The position numbers were made by a program, and so were the translations under genes. A DNA stretch of 64,000 nucleotides from Agarilytica sp033852175 (lineage in GTDB: Bacteria > Pseudomonadota > Gammaproteobacteria > Pseudomonadales > Cellvibrionaceae): NCBI GenBank assembly GCA_033852175.1, contig JAWSUY010000033.1, forward strand, positions 62,001-126,000, read 5' to 3'. Below the pieces are notes generated by a model. That model ran no database searches. It had not been told where the DNA came from and saw nothing but the letters and a program-made list of their open reading frames with translations. Positions within the stretch are counted from its first letter, which is position 1, and the number at the start of each line of letters is the position of its first letter. Shown piece after piece: positions 51,716 to 61,084 of this stretch.

Positions 51716-53082
51716 AATTGTCATCACTCGTAGAGAAAGAAATAGGGCGTCTAATCGGACCGGACTGTGAGTTCGCATTGCTTTCTACCGATACTCGATC
51801 GATAAAGAACGGTGAGCTATTTGTTGCTTTGAAAGGTGATAATTTTGACGCACACGATATGATTGAAGTGGCTAACGAGTATGGAGCGTGTGCACTGGTT
51901 GTCGAGCGAGAATTAGAAACATCGTTACCTCAGCTAATTGTGGACAATACAACGCATGCGTTAGGCGATATATCTGCAGAATATCGAAAAGCCTTTAATG
52001 GCAAAGTAATTGCGATTACCGGAAGTAGCGGAAAAACGACAGTAAAAGGTATGTTGGAATCTATCTGCAGTGAAGCGGGTAATTGTTTAGCAACGCATGG
52101 TAATTTTAATAACTATATTGGTGTGCCGTTAACTCTGGCTCGTCTAAATAATAGTTTTGACTATGCCGTTATTGAGGCTGGAACGAGTAATGCCGGTGAA
52201 ATTCAATATCTTACCGGCTTGATTCAACCACACGTTGCGATTATTACGAATGTTCAGCCAGCCCATATAAGTGGTTTTGGCAGCTTACGCGCGGTCGCAG
52301 TAGAAAAGACTGCGATTTATGGCGGCGATAAAGGTAAGTCGATCGCCATTGTTAATTTGGACGATGAAAATATTCGTGCTTTCGATTCTCAGCTTGATAG
52401 TCGTCAAGTAATTGGTTTTACAATTCAGGACCGTGTTCCAGACACATCCGGTTTAGCATTGAATGGTTCCGTATACGTAAGTCGTTCTAGTGTTGACGAC
52501 ATGGGCCGAGCGTCCTTTTTGGCCAATATCGACGATCAAGAACTCGAGGTGTCGTTGGCGGTGTTAGGAACGCACAATGTGGCAAATGCATTGTCTGCCA
52601 TTGCTGCCGCTAAGGCCGTAGGCATTGAGCTTGCTGACATTAAACGTGGTTTAGAGTGTTTCACTGGTGCGCCAGGCCGAATGCAGGTCAGTACGGGAAT
52701 CAATGGTATGACCTTGGTTAACGATACTTACAACGCTAACCCCGGTTCTGTAAAAGCGGCGATAGATTTCCTTGGCGGCTTTGATCAATCGGTTCTTGTT
52801 TGTGGGGATATGGGAGAACTTGGTAACGATTCTGAGTCTTTTCATAAAGAGATTGGCCGTTACGCCAAAAGTAAAAAAGTAAAAAAGGTGTTTACGGTTG
52901 GAAAAACATCAATCGATATTTCAAATTCGTTTGGTGACGGGGAACATTTCTCAAGCAAAGCAGCGTTGATCGAAGCTTTGCTACCGTTAATGAATAATAA
53001 AAGTATAGTTTTAGTGAAGGGTTCTCGTAGTTCGACAATGGAAACAGTTGTTCACGCACTCAGCGCTGAGGGGGAGAGGTAA
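51712..53082 (+). CDS. murF: UDP-MurNAc-tripeptide:D-Ala-D-Ala ligase
   Basis: MurF adds D-Ala-D-Ala to finish the UDP-MurNAc pentapeptide. The 456-residue protein shows the ATP loop ITGSSGKTTVKGMLESI, HGNFNNYIGVPLTLAR, VIEAGTSNAGEIQYL and NDTYNANPGSVKAAIDFL. Its ATG overlaps the murE stop (ATGA) and its stop overlaps the mraY start, so the three genes are translationally linked. Confidence 0.97.
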   Translation: MKLSSLVEKEIGRLIGPDCEFALLSTDTRSIKNGELFVALKGDNFDAHDMIEVANEYGACALVVERELETSLPQLIVDNTTHALGDISAEYRKAFNGKVIAITGSSGKTTVKGMLESICSEAGNCLATHGNFNNYIGVPLTLARLNNSFDYAVIEAGTSNAGEIQYLTGLIQPHVAIITNVQPAHISGFGSLRAVAVEKTAIYGGDKGKSIAIVNLDDENIRAFDSQLDSRQVIGFTIQDRVPDTSGLALNGSVYVSRSSVDDMGRASFLANIDDQELEVSLAVLGTHNVANALSAIAAAKAVGIELADIKRGLECFTGAPGRMQVSTGINGMTLVNDTYNANPGSVKAAIDFLGGFDQSVLVCGDMGELGNDSESFHKEIGRYAKSKKVKKVFTVGKTSIDISNSFGDGEHFSSKAALIEALLPLMNNKSIVLVKGSRSSTMETVVHALSAEGER

Positions 53083-54164
53083 TGCTTCTTTGGTTGGCCG
53101 ATTATTTACAGCAATATGTAGGCGCATTTGGCGTTTTCAAATATTTAACTTTCCGTGGCATTCTTGGAATGCTAACGGCTCTTGGGATTTCATTACTTAT
53201 GGGACCATGGGTAATTCGAAAACTCAATGAGCTTCAAATAGGGCAAACGATTCGTTCAGATGGTCCAGAAAGTCATTTGAGTAAATCCGGCACTCCGACA
53301 ATGGGCGGAACGTTGATTCTGTTCGCGATTTTGCTTTCTACATTGTTGTGGTCAGATTTGAGTAATCGTTATGTGCTTATCGTTATGTTTGTGACCTTTT
53401 CCTTCGGCTTGATTGGTTGGGTAGATGACTACCGAAAAGTTGTTGAGAAAAACACCAAAGGCCTACCCGCAAAGTGGAAGTACTTTTGGCAGTCATTTAT
53501 TAGCTTAGGTGTGGCGGTGGTACTCTTTAATACCGCGAATATTCCTGCGGAAACGGAATTGATTATTCCTTTCTTTAAAGATGTTGCATTGGATTTAGGC
53601 TTAGCCTACATCGTTCTAACGTATTTCATGATTACCGGCTTCAGTAATGCCGTGAACTTGACTGATGGGCTGGATGGTTTAGCTATCATGCCTACGGTTA
53701 TGGTGGGTTCGGCGTTGGGGATTATTGCTTACTTGGTGGGCAACTTTAATTTTGCCAATTATTTACATATTCCGTTTATTCCCGGTGCTGGAGAGTTGGT
53801 TGTTTATTGTGGTGCATTAGCCGGAGCCGGACTTGGGTTTTTGTGGTTTAACACATATCCCGCGCAAGTTTTTATGGGTGACGTTGGCGCGTTGGCATTA
53901 GGTGCGGCCCTCGGTGTTATTGCCGTTATCGTTCGTCATGAGTTCGTATTTATCATCATGTCCGGCGTTTTTGTAATGGAAACCGTATCAGTAATTTTGC
54001 AAGTTGCTTCGTTTAAGCTAACAGGGCGGCGCATTTTTAGAATGGCGCCACTGCATCATCATTTTGAATTGAAAGGCTGGCCAGAGCCTCGCGTTATCGT
54101 TCGGTTTTGGATTATTACGGTAATGCTCGTGTTGTTTGGATTGGCAACCCTGAAGTTAAGATAG
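53082..54164 (+). CDS. mraY: phospho-MurNAc-pentapeptide translocase MraY
   Basis: MraY transfers phospho-MurNAc-pentapeptide to undecaprenyl phosphate, making lipid I. The 360-residue membrane protein has ten hydrophobic helices; family motifs are SHLSKSGTPTMGG, GWVDDYRKVVEKNTKGLPAK, NAVNLTDGLDGLAI and MAPLHHHFELKGWPE. A GGGGAGAGG site precedes the ATG, which shares its first base with the murF stop (TAATG). A 89-base gap follows before murD, the largest break in the cluster apart from ftsZ-lpxC. Confidence 0.98.
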   Translation: MLLWLADYLQQYVGAFGVFKYLTFRGILGMLTALGISLLMGPWVIRKLNELQIGQTIRSDGPESHLSKSGTPTMGGTLILFAILLSTLLWSDLSNRYVLIVMFVTFSFGLIGWVDDYRKVVEKNTKGLPAKWKYFWQSFISLGVAVVLFNTANIPAETELIIPFFKDVALDLGLAYIVLTYFMITGFSNAVNLTDGLDGLAIMPTVMVGSALGIIAYLVGNFNFANYLHIPFIPGAGELVVYCGALAGAGLGFLWFNTYPAQVFMGDVGALALGAALGVIAVIVRHEFVFIIMSGVFVMETVSVILQVASFKLTGRRIFRMAPLHHHFELKGWPEPRVIVRFWIITVMLVLFGLATLKLR

Positions 54165-54253
54165 ATCGATACTATTGGGTTGGTCAGATCGCATTAGCGT
54201 AAGTACAAAAAAGAAACACAAAGAAAATACAGTAAGAACTAAGAGTTAGAAAA

Positions 54254-55609
54254 TTGGCTTTATCAGAAAACCATAAAAGTTATTCTTTGATTGTCGGCAT
54301 GGGCGCGACAGGGTTTTCTATTGCTCAATTTTTGTCAGATAAAGGCCAGAAATTTCATGTTTTCGACACTCGTTCGTCATCTAATATGCAACCGCAGTTT
54401 AAGGAGTGTTTTCCTGACGCTGAGCAGTACTTTGAGAAAATAGACCGTGCAGTGATAGATGGCGCCGATGAAATTTATCTCAGTCCTGGTGTGCCAAGAG
54501 ATGAGGCGGTATTAGCCTCCTCAATAGCGTCTGGAAAATCGGTTGTGGGTGATATCGAGTTATTTCTACGGCAGGCTAAAAAACCCGTGATCGGAATTAC
54601 TGGGTCAAATGGCAAGTCAACGGTGACAACTTTAGTGGGCCTAGCCGCAGAAAAAGCTGGTCTGAAGATTGGGGTTGGTGGCAATATTGGTACACCTGCT
54701 CTCGAGTTGTTAAGGGAAGATGTCGATCTGTTCGTATTGGAATTGTCGAGCTTTCAGTTAGAAAGTACCCTGGCTCCGAATCTTCATGTGGCCTGTAATT
54801 TGAATGTCTCAGAAGATCATATGGATCGTTATGATGATTTGCAGCATTACGCTTCCACTAAAAAACAAATATTTATTGGTGCTTCTCATACCATATATAA
54901 CCTCGACGATTCATTAACGCTTCCGCCTGAAGCTGAAGTGGGTACGCGAAGCGGTTTTGGGCTGAATCTAGGGCTTGAGAAAAATGAGCGACAATATTCA
55001 TTTCGCCCAGAAAACGGCTGGTTAGAAATTGACGGAGATCGTTTACTGCACAAGGACGAAATAAAGATAAAGGGAAAACATAATATCTGTAACGCGCTGG
55101 CGCTATTTGCTATTGCGGATGCTGCTGGTGTAAGTCGTGATGCCTGTAAACATGTTTTAGCTGAGTTTGAAGGTCTTCCTCATCGTTGCGAATATGTCGC
55201 GGGGCAGAACGGCGTTACCTATATCAATGACTCTAAGGCAACCAATGTCGGCGCAACAAAAGCGGCAATCGAAGGTTTGGCTTTCGAGTTTAAAAACATC
55301 GTATTGATTGCAGGTGGAGAAGGGAAGGGAGCCGAATTTAATGAATTGGGCGAATGTATTAATGAAACCGTTGGTACAGTTGTTTTATTTGGAAAAGACC
55401 GTGATCAAATCGCAAAACTATTAGCCTCACATGTTTTAGTTGTTCTTGTTGATAACATGACTGACGCGGTGCGTTCAGCAAAAGCTCAAGCAAAAAAAGG
55501 TGATCTGGTACTTTTATCTCCAGCGTGTGCAAGCTTCGATATGTTTTCGAACTTTGAGCATCGTGGGCAAACCTTCATTGATGCCGTCAACGGTGGATCT
55601 GGTCAGTGA
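54254..55609 (+). CDS. murD: UDP-MurNAc-L-alanine:D-glutamate ligase
   Basis: MurD adds D-glutamate to UDP-MurNAc-L-Ala. The 451 residues contain the N-terminal substrate domain IVGMGATGFSIAQFL, the ATP loop ITGSNGKSTVTTLVGLAA, LELSSFQLE, NVSEDHMDRY and YINDSKATNVGATKAAI. The start is a TTG at 54254, giving ALSENHKSYSLIVGMG; no better in-frame ATG exists before the nucleotide-binding motif. A rare start codon and a weak ribosome site suggest low translation. Confidence 0.95.
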   Translation: MALSENHKSYSLIVGMGATGFSIAQFLSDKGQKFHVFDTRSSSNMQPQFKECFPDAEQYFEKIDRAVIDGADEIYLSPGVPRDEAVLASSIASGKSVVGDIELFLRQAKKPVIGITGSNGKSTVTTLVGLAAEKAGLKIGVGGNIGTPALELLREDVDLFVLELSSFQLESTLAPNLHVACNLNVSEDHMDRYDDLQHYASTKKQIFIGASHTIYNLDDSLTLPPEAEVGTRSGFGLNLGLEKNERQYSFRPENGWLEIDGDRLLHKDEIKIKGKHNICNALALFAIADAAGVSRDACKHVLAEFEGLPHRCEYVAGQNGVTYINDSKATNVGATKAAIEGLAFEFKNIVLIAGGEGKGAEFNELGECINETVGTVVLFGKDRDQIAKLLASHVLVVLVDNMTDAVRSAKAQAKKGDLVLLSPACASFDMFSNFEHRGQTFIDAVNGGSGQ

Positions 55610-56736
55610 ATATTACATTGCCTAATCCTCAGCTAGCTAAGCTTGATTATACCTTTTTAGCCGCTTTTGCTGCATTGATTAGTGTCGGGCTAGTTTTAGT
55701 TGCCTCTAGTTCTCTGGACTTTTCTGAAGTTCGTTACGGCGATGCTTGGCTAATGTTGCGAAAACAATGCATCTTTTTGATGATGGGGCTGTCGGTAGGC
55801 CTTGTCATGTTATTCATTCCTTTGGCCGTATGGGAAAAATATTCAGGCGTATTTCTGTGTTTAGCCATATTGTTTTTACTTGCTGTATTGATTCCTGGTG
55901 TGGGCAAGGTCGTAAACGGTAGTCGTCGTTGGTTACCGATGGGTATATTCTCTATGCAGGCTTCGGAGCTTGCAAAGATTTGCCTCGTTCTATTTTTTGC
56001 GAGTTACCTAGTGCGTCGAAACCAAGAAGTTCGGGAAAGTTGGTCGGCATTTTTCGTCATGATCTCCGTGATTGGCTTTATCGTTATCTTGCTATTATTA
56101 GAGCCTGATTTTGGAAGTTCCGTGGTGCTAGCGGTTACCCTCGGTAGCATGATGTTTGTTGCTGGTGTTCCAATAATACGTTTTTTGCTAGTTGCTTGTA
56201 TGGCAGTAGCTGCCTTTGGCTCGATGGCAATTTTTTCTCCATATCGCTGGGAAAGGTTGGTCGCGTTTATGGATCCTTGGTCACGCCAATTTGATAGCGG
56301 ATACCAATTGGTTCAGTCCCTTATTGCATTTGGTAGAGGTGAATGGTTTGGTTTGGGCTTGGGGAATAGTTTGCAAAAACTGTTCTTTTTACCTGAGGCT
56401 CATACGGATTTTATTTTCGCCATTTTTGCAGAAGAGTTTGGTTTGATTGGTGCATTGCTGCTGATCGGACTGTTTGTGTTTTTTCTGACTAAAATATTTC
56501 TCTTATCTCGACGCGCTATTGATGACGGTAAACCCTTCGGTGGCTACCTCAGCTTTGGTATCGCAGTGATGCTGTCGGTGCAAACTTTTATCAATATGGG
56601 AGTTGCTTCTGGATTATTGCCAACGAAAGGTTTGACTCTGCCGCTAATCAGTTATGGCGGCAGTAGCCTGTTGGTGACACTGGCGTTGATCGCTTTGGTT
56701 TTACGTGTGAATTGGGAGCTCGGCGATGGAAAGTAA
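55606..56736 (+). CDS. ftsW: peptidoglycan glycosyltransferase FtsW
   Basis: FtsW polymerises septal glycan from lipid II and works with FtsI. The 376-residue membrane protein has about ten helices. SEDS-family motifs are seen: VVNGSRRWLPMGIFSMQASELAK, LLEPDFGSSVVL, WSRQFDSGYQLVQSL, HTDFIFAIFAEEFG and LTLPLISYGGSSL. The GTG start at 55606 overlaps the murD stop; the end overlaps murG by 11 bases. Confidence 0.96.
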   Translation: MNITLPNPQLAKLDYTFLAAFAALISVGLVLVASSSLDFSEVRYGDAWLMLRKQCIFLMMGLSVGLVMLFIPLAVWEKYSGVFLCLAILFLLAVLIPGVGKVVNGSRRWLPMGIFSMQASELAKICLVLFFASYLVRRNQEVRESWSAFFVMISVIGFIVILLLLEPDFGSSVVLAVTLGSMMFVAGVPIIRFLLVACMAVAAFGSMAIFSPYRWERLVAFMDPWSRQFDSGYQLVQSLIAFGRGEWFGLGLGNSLQKLFFLPEAHTDFIFAIFAEEFGLIGALLLIGLFVFFLTKIFLLSRRAIDDGKPFGGYLSFGIAVMLSVQTFINMGVASGLLPTKGLTLPLISYGGSSLLVTLALIALVLRVNWELGDGK

Positions 56737-57799
56737 GTCGATCCTCATCATGGCCGGAGGTACTGGTGGGCATATATTTCCTGGGCTAGCGCTAGCAAAA
56801 GAAATGCAGGCACGTGGTCATAAAGTTACGTGGTTGGGCACTAAAGCCGGGATGGAATCTACCTTGGTGCCAAAGGAAAATATTGATATCCACTACATTC
56901 CTGTAAAAGGAGTGCGAGGTAAGGGGATTAAAACGTTATTTCTAGCTCCATGGAACATCGTATCTTCGGTGATGTCTGCATCGAAAGTCATTGCCTCGGT
57001 AAAACCGAACGTGGTTGTAGGCTTGGGTGGTTTTGTTGCCGGACCAGGTGGCGTCGCAGCAAAATTGAAATGTAAGCCTCTTGTGATTCATGAACAAAAT
57101 GCAGTGGCAGGTACAACCAATAAATTATTGGCAAAAATTGCTGATAAAGTTTTAACGGCATTCCCCTGTGGTTTAACGCGTGAAATTTGCATCGGGAACC
57201 CCGTTAGAAAAGAAATTAGTGAATTACCATCGCCTGAACAACGAATGAAGAGCCGCACGGCAAAGACTAATGTGCTGATTATCGGTGGTAGCAGAGGTGC
57301 GTTGGCTGTAAATAAACTTGTGCCTAAAGCATTTGCTTTATTGCAGTATGCTGGTGATTTGAATATATGGCACCAGGCGGGTGCAGATAAAGTTGATGCA
57401 ACGGTCGATCAGTACGAGACAGTAAAAGTAACGGCGCGAGTGGAAGCTTTTATCGATGATATGGCCGAAGCCTTAGCTTGGGCTGATGTTGTGATCTGTC
57501 GGGCGGGTGCATTAACCGTTTCGGAATTAGCAGTGGTGGGTTTGGGTGCTGTATTAATCCCATACCCTTATGCGATAGATGATCACCAGACGGAAAATGC
57601 AAAATATTTGGCGGATAATGGTGCAGCAATCGTTCGTCAGCAAAAAGATTTGAGCGCAGAGAGTTTGGCGAGATTACTAAAAGAATTTATTTTTGATAGA
57701 GCGAAGTTATTGAGCATGGCAAGTCAGGCAAAATTATTGGCAAAACCTAACGCAGTGAATGATTTTGCGGATTACTGTGAGGGCATTGCACATGTCTAA
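56726..57799 (+). CDS. murG: UDP-GlcNAc:lipid I GlcNAc transferase MurG
   Basis: MurG adds GlcNAc to lipid I, forming lipid II on the inner face of the membrane. The 357 residues show the glycine-rich loop ILIMAGGTGGHIFPGLALAK, VVGLGGFVAGPGGVAAK, HEQNAVAGTTNKLL, IIGGSRGALAVNK and the UDP-GlcNAc site region ICRAGALTVSELAVVG with PYPYAIDDHQTENAK. It overlaps ftsW and murC. Confidence 0.97.
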   Translation: MESKSILIMAGGTGGHIFPGLALAKEMQARGHKVTWLGTKAGMESTLVPKENIDIHYIPVKGVRGKGIKTLFLAPWNIVSSVMSASKVIASVKPNVVVGLGGFVAGPGGVAAKLKCKPLVIHEQNAVAGTTNKLLAKIADKVLTAFPCGLTREICIGNPVRKEISELPSPEQRMKSRTAKTNVLIIGGSRGALAVNKLVPKAFALLQYAGDLNIWHQAGADKVDATVDQYETVKVTARVEAFIDDMAEALAWADVVICRAGALTVSELAVVGLGAVLIPYPYAIDDHQTENAKYLADNGAAIVRQQKDLSAESLARLLKEFIFDRAKLLSMASQAKLLAKPNAVNDFADYCEGIAHV

Positions 57800-59222
57800 C
57801 TCGACAATTCACAATGTGCCGGAAATGCGTCGTATTAAAACAATACATTTTGTAGGCATTGGCGGTGCAGGTATGTGCGGAATAGCCGAAGTTCTATTGA
57901 ATCAAGGTTACTCGATTACAGGTTCAGACTTAAGAGAGTCTGAAGTGACAAGGCGCTTATCGAAATTAGGTGCGAAGGTATATATAGGCCATCACGCGAG
58001 TAATGTTCGTCATGCCGATGTGGTAGTGAATTCCAGTGCAGTGCAAAGTGGAAATCCAGAAATTATCGAAGCGAAAAGCCTGCGTACGCCGATAGTTCGT
58101 CGGGCGGAAATGCTGGGTGAATTGATGCGTTATCGGCATGGTATAGCCGTTGCGGGAACCCATGGAAAAACCACAACAACGAGTTTAATTGCATCAGTGC
58201 TTGCTGCGGGGAAGAAAGATCCGACTTTTGTGATTGGCGGCCTGTTAAACAGTGCGGGTACCAATGCACGTTTAGGTGAGAGTGAATATTTGGTAGCAGA
58301 AGCCGACGAAAGTGATGCTTCCTTTTTACACCTTCAGCCGATGGTAACCGTGATAACAAATATTGAAGCGGATCATATGGATACTTATGGTGGTGACTTC
58401 TCAAAACTTAAACAGACGTTTGTCGAGTTTGTTCATAACTTACCATTTTATGGTGTGGCAGTTGTTTGCGGTGATGATCCTGTAATTCAGGAAATTGTCC
58501 CCGAATTATCGCGTTCCATTGTTACTTACGGCTTCGGGGACGATAACGATTTTCAAGCTTATGATGTAGAGCAAAAAGCTTCTAGCTTGACCTTTAAAGT
58601 TAAGCGGCCAGATGGAAAGCCAATACTTGAGCTGAGCCTTAATATGCCCGGTCGTCACAATGTATTGAATGCAACGGCAACAGTCGCGGTTGCGACGGAC
58701 GAGGGTGTAAGTGATGAGGCGATTAAGCAAGGGCTAAATGACTTCGAAGGTGTTGGGCGACGTTTTCAGATCTATGGTGAGTACGCCCTAGGCGAGAGTG
58801 AGCAAGATACTGTTATGTTGGTAGACGACTATGGTCACCATCCAACAGAAGTCGGGGTTACCATTCAAGCAGTACGCGATGGTTGGCCAAAGCGTCGTTT
58901 GGTCATGGTTTATCAGCCTCACCGCTATAGCCGGACTCGCGATTTATATGAAGATTTTGTAGAGGTTTTATCTTCGGTAGACCAGTTAATTTTACTCGAA
59001 GTTTATTCAGCTGGTGAAGAACCGATTCAGGGGGCTGATAGTCGCCATTTGAGTCGTACTATTCGAAATCGAGGTCATGTCGACCCTATATTTGTTGAAG
59101 GTATTGCGGGTGTTCCTGCAGTTGTGAGTGACATTATAAAACCGGGGGATATTCTCATTACGCAAGGCGCAGGGAATGTCGGCATTTTGGCAAAAGAATT
59201 AGCGAAAAGAAAATTACGTTAG
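57792..59222 (+). CDS. murC: UDP-MurNAc:L-alanine ligase
   Basis: MurC adds the first amino acid, L-alanine, to UDP-MurNAc. The family pattern is clear: FVGIGGAGMCGIAEVLLNQG near the start, the ATP loop GTHGKTTTTSLIASVL, EADESDASFLHL, TNIEADHMDTYGGD and DDYGHHPTEVGVTI. I use the ATG at 57792 (477 residues), which overlaps the murG stop by eight bases; the frame is open for another 11 codons upstream. The product is also where recycled UDP-MurNAc from AmgK-MurU would enter. Confidence 0.97.
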   Translation: MSNSTIHNVPEMRRIKTIHFVGIGGAGMCGIAEVLLNQGYSITGSDLRESEVTRRLSKLGAKVYIGHHASNVRHADVVVNSSAVQSGNPEIIEAKSLRTPIVRRAEMLGELMRYRHGIAVAGTHGKTTTTSLIASVLAAGKKDPTFVIGGLLNSAGTNARLGESEYLVAEADESDASFLHLQPMVTVITNIEADHMDTYGGDFSKLKQTFVEFVHNLPFYGVAVVCGDDPVIQEIVPELSRSIVTYGFGDDNDFQAYDVEQKASSLTFKVKRPDGKPILELSLNMPGRHNVLNATATVAVATDEGVSDEAIKQGLNDFEGVGRRFQIYGEYALGESEQDTVMLVDDYGHHPTEVGVTIQAVRDGWPKRRLVMVYQPHRYSRTRDLYEDFVEVLSSVDQLILLEVYSAGEEPIQGADSRHLSRTIRNRGHVDPIFVEGIAGVPAVVSDIIKPGDILITQGAGNVGILAKELAKRKLR

Positions 59223-59224
59223 AA

Positions 59225-60187
59225 ATGATGAACAGTACGTCCTACGAAAAAGTATTCAACGATTCGCTTAACCGCTTGGGTAAAGTTGCGGTTTTATTGG
59301 GCGGCGTTTCTGCTGAGCGTGAAATTTCACTGCAAAGTGGACAGGCGGTCTTGGCGAGCTTGATTGAATGTGGTGTAGATGCTTTTGGCGTTGATATTCA
59401 GGGAAATGTCATTCAGCAGTTAGATGCTATTGAGTGTGACAGGGCCTTTATTGCTTTACATGGTGTCGGTGGTGAAGATGGAAAAATTCAAGCCATTCTT
59501 GAGAGTATGGGCATTCCCTATACCGGAAGTGATGTCGCATCTTCGGCGCTGGCCCTGAATAAAATAAGAACAAAGTTGGTGTGGAAGGGCGTTAACTTAC
59601 CGACACCTAAATTTGAGGTGTTGAGCAAAGAAACGGATTATTCGGCTGTATTAGCCGCGTTGGGAGGCAATTGTTTTATTAAACCAGCCTCAGAAGGTTC
59701 CAGTTTGGGAATGCGGCGGGTGAGTTCTGAAGAGGAAATGAAAAGCGCTTACGAATATGCGGTTCAATTCGACGCTGAGATTATTGCAGAGCAAACGATC
59801 AGCGGTCGTGAGTTTACCGTCAGCATCTTAAATGGAAAGGCGTTACCTTCTATTGAGTTGAGAGCCAAAAATGATTTTTATGATTTTGACGCAAAGTATA
59901 TTTCTGACGAAACGGAATATGTTTGCCCTGGGAACTTAGAGCCTAAGGCAGAGCAAGAGATACAAGAATATGCATTAGAAGCCTTTAATGTCTTGGGGTG
60001 CAAAGGTTGGGGGCGAGTCGATTTTATGCAAAACGAGAGCGGGCAGTTCTATTTGCTGGAAGCGAATACAGTGCCTGGTATGACAAGTCATAGCTTGGTG
60101 CCAATGGCCGCGAAAGCCGTGGGTTTGAGTTTTGGTGAATTGTTAACTGAAATACTCGTTTCGACACTTGATAGTGACGCGCAATAA
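59225..60187 (+). CDS. ddlB: D-alanine-D-alanine ligase
   Basis: Ddl joins two D-alanines for use by MurF. The ATP-grasp protein of 320 residues starts its core with VAVLLGGVSAEREISLQSG, and shows FIALHGVGGEDGKIQ, ESMGIPYTGSDVASSALALNK, FIKPASEGSSLGMRRV and LLEANTVPGMTSHSLVP. Two ATGs in a row (59225, 59228) make the first residue uncertain by one. The end overlaps the ftsQ start (TAATG). Confidence 0.96.
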   Translation: MMNSTSYEKVFNDSLNRLGKVAVLLGGVSAEREISLQSGQAVLASLIECGVDAFGVDIQGNVIQQLDAIECDRAFIALHGVGGEDGKIQAILESMGIPYTGSDVASSALALNKIRTKLVWKGVNLPTPKFEVLSKETDYSAVLAALGGNCFIKPASEGSSLGMRRVSSEEEMKSAYEYAVQFDAEIIAEQTISGREFTVSILNGKALPSIELRAKNDFYDFDAKYISDETEYVCPGNLEPKAEQEIQEYALEAFNVLGCKGWGRVDFMQNESGQFYLLEANTVPGMTSHSLVPMAAKAVGLSFGELLTEILVSTLDSDAQ

Positions 60188-61059
60188 TGACACGTCGTAA
60201 CTTAAAAGACATGAAGCGGCCTGCCAAGAAGGCGACTGATAAGAAAAAGTTAGCAAAGAAAACACAGCAAAAAAAAGGTGCTGTGCGTAGTGCGACAGAA
60301 CATGACGGTGGTAAGCAGATTAAGTGGGGGAGGTTTGTACTAATAGCTGTCCTATTCACTGTGAGTGTAGCGGGCTTAACGCAAGTTAAATGGCAGGAAA
60401 TCTATCAAAAAACCTACCAAGTGACAAATAGACCATTGGCGAGTATTAAAATTTCAGGGGAGTTTCGATTTGTATCCCGGGTAGAGCTGGAAGAGCTAAT
60501 TTCTTCGCAGCTGGATGGTAGTTTCGTCGATCTCAACCTTCAAGAGGTGAAATCAGCGATAGAGAATAACCCCTGGGTTGAAAGCGTATTAGTTGAGCGC
60601 ATATGGCCGGATAGCCTTAAATTGAAGATCGAGGAGCACTATCCTATTGCGCGATGGAATGATAACGGTTTTATTAATAGAGCTGGACGTTTGATAAAAG
60701 TGGAGTCAAATGAGGTTTTGGTCGATTTACCTCTGTTGTCCGGTAAAGACGAAAACAGTAATGAACTGTCGAAAAACTATTTTTTCTTCAGCGAATCGCT
60801 AAAAAGAAGCGGGCTAAAAATTAGTGCGCTAAGCGTAGATAACAAAATGTCTTGGTCCCTTTATTTAGATCAGGGTTTTGAATTGGTTTTCGGTCGAGAA
60901 GATGTTCAGTCAAAACTCGAAAATTTTAAGTTTGTATTTAAAGCACATTTGGGGAGAAAAATAAATCAGATTGACCGCGTAGATTTACGCTATGAAAAAG
61001 GACTGGCAGTGAAGTGGAAGGAAAACTCAGCGTTCGTAGCAGTGAGTCCAGGTCAGTAG
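60187..61059 (+). CDS. ftsQ: cell division protein FtsQ
   Basis: FtsQ is a bitopic hub of the divisome that binds FtsB and FtsL. The 290 residues have a long basic cytoplasmic tail rich in lysine (about 1-45), one membrane helix (about 47-63, GRFVLIAVLFTVSVAGLTQV region), a POTRA domain (about 85-155; ASIKISGEFRFVSRVELEEL and SLKLKIEEHYPIARW) and a C-terminal beta domain ending VDLRYEKGLAVKWK. The order ddl-ftsQ-ftsA is conserved. Confidence 0.95.
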   Translation: MTRRNLKDMKRPAKKATDKKKLAKKTQQKKGAVRSATEHDGGKQIKWGRFVLIAVLFTVSVAGLTQVKWQEIYQKTYQVTNRPLASIKISGEFRFVSRVELEELISSQLDGSFVDLNLQEVKSAIENNPWVESVLVERIWPDSLKLKIEEHYPIARWNDNGFINRAGRLIKVESNEVLVDLPLLSGKDENSNELSKNYFFFSESLKRSGLKISALSVDNKMSWSLYLDQGFELVFGREDVQSKLENFKFVFKAHLGRKINQIDRVDLRYEKGLAVKWKENSAFVAVSPGQ

Positions 61060-61084
61060 GGTTATATATTTTGGGGGTGAAGCA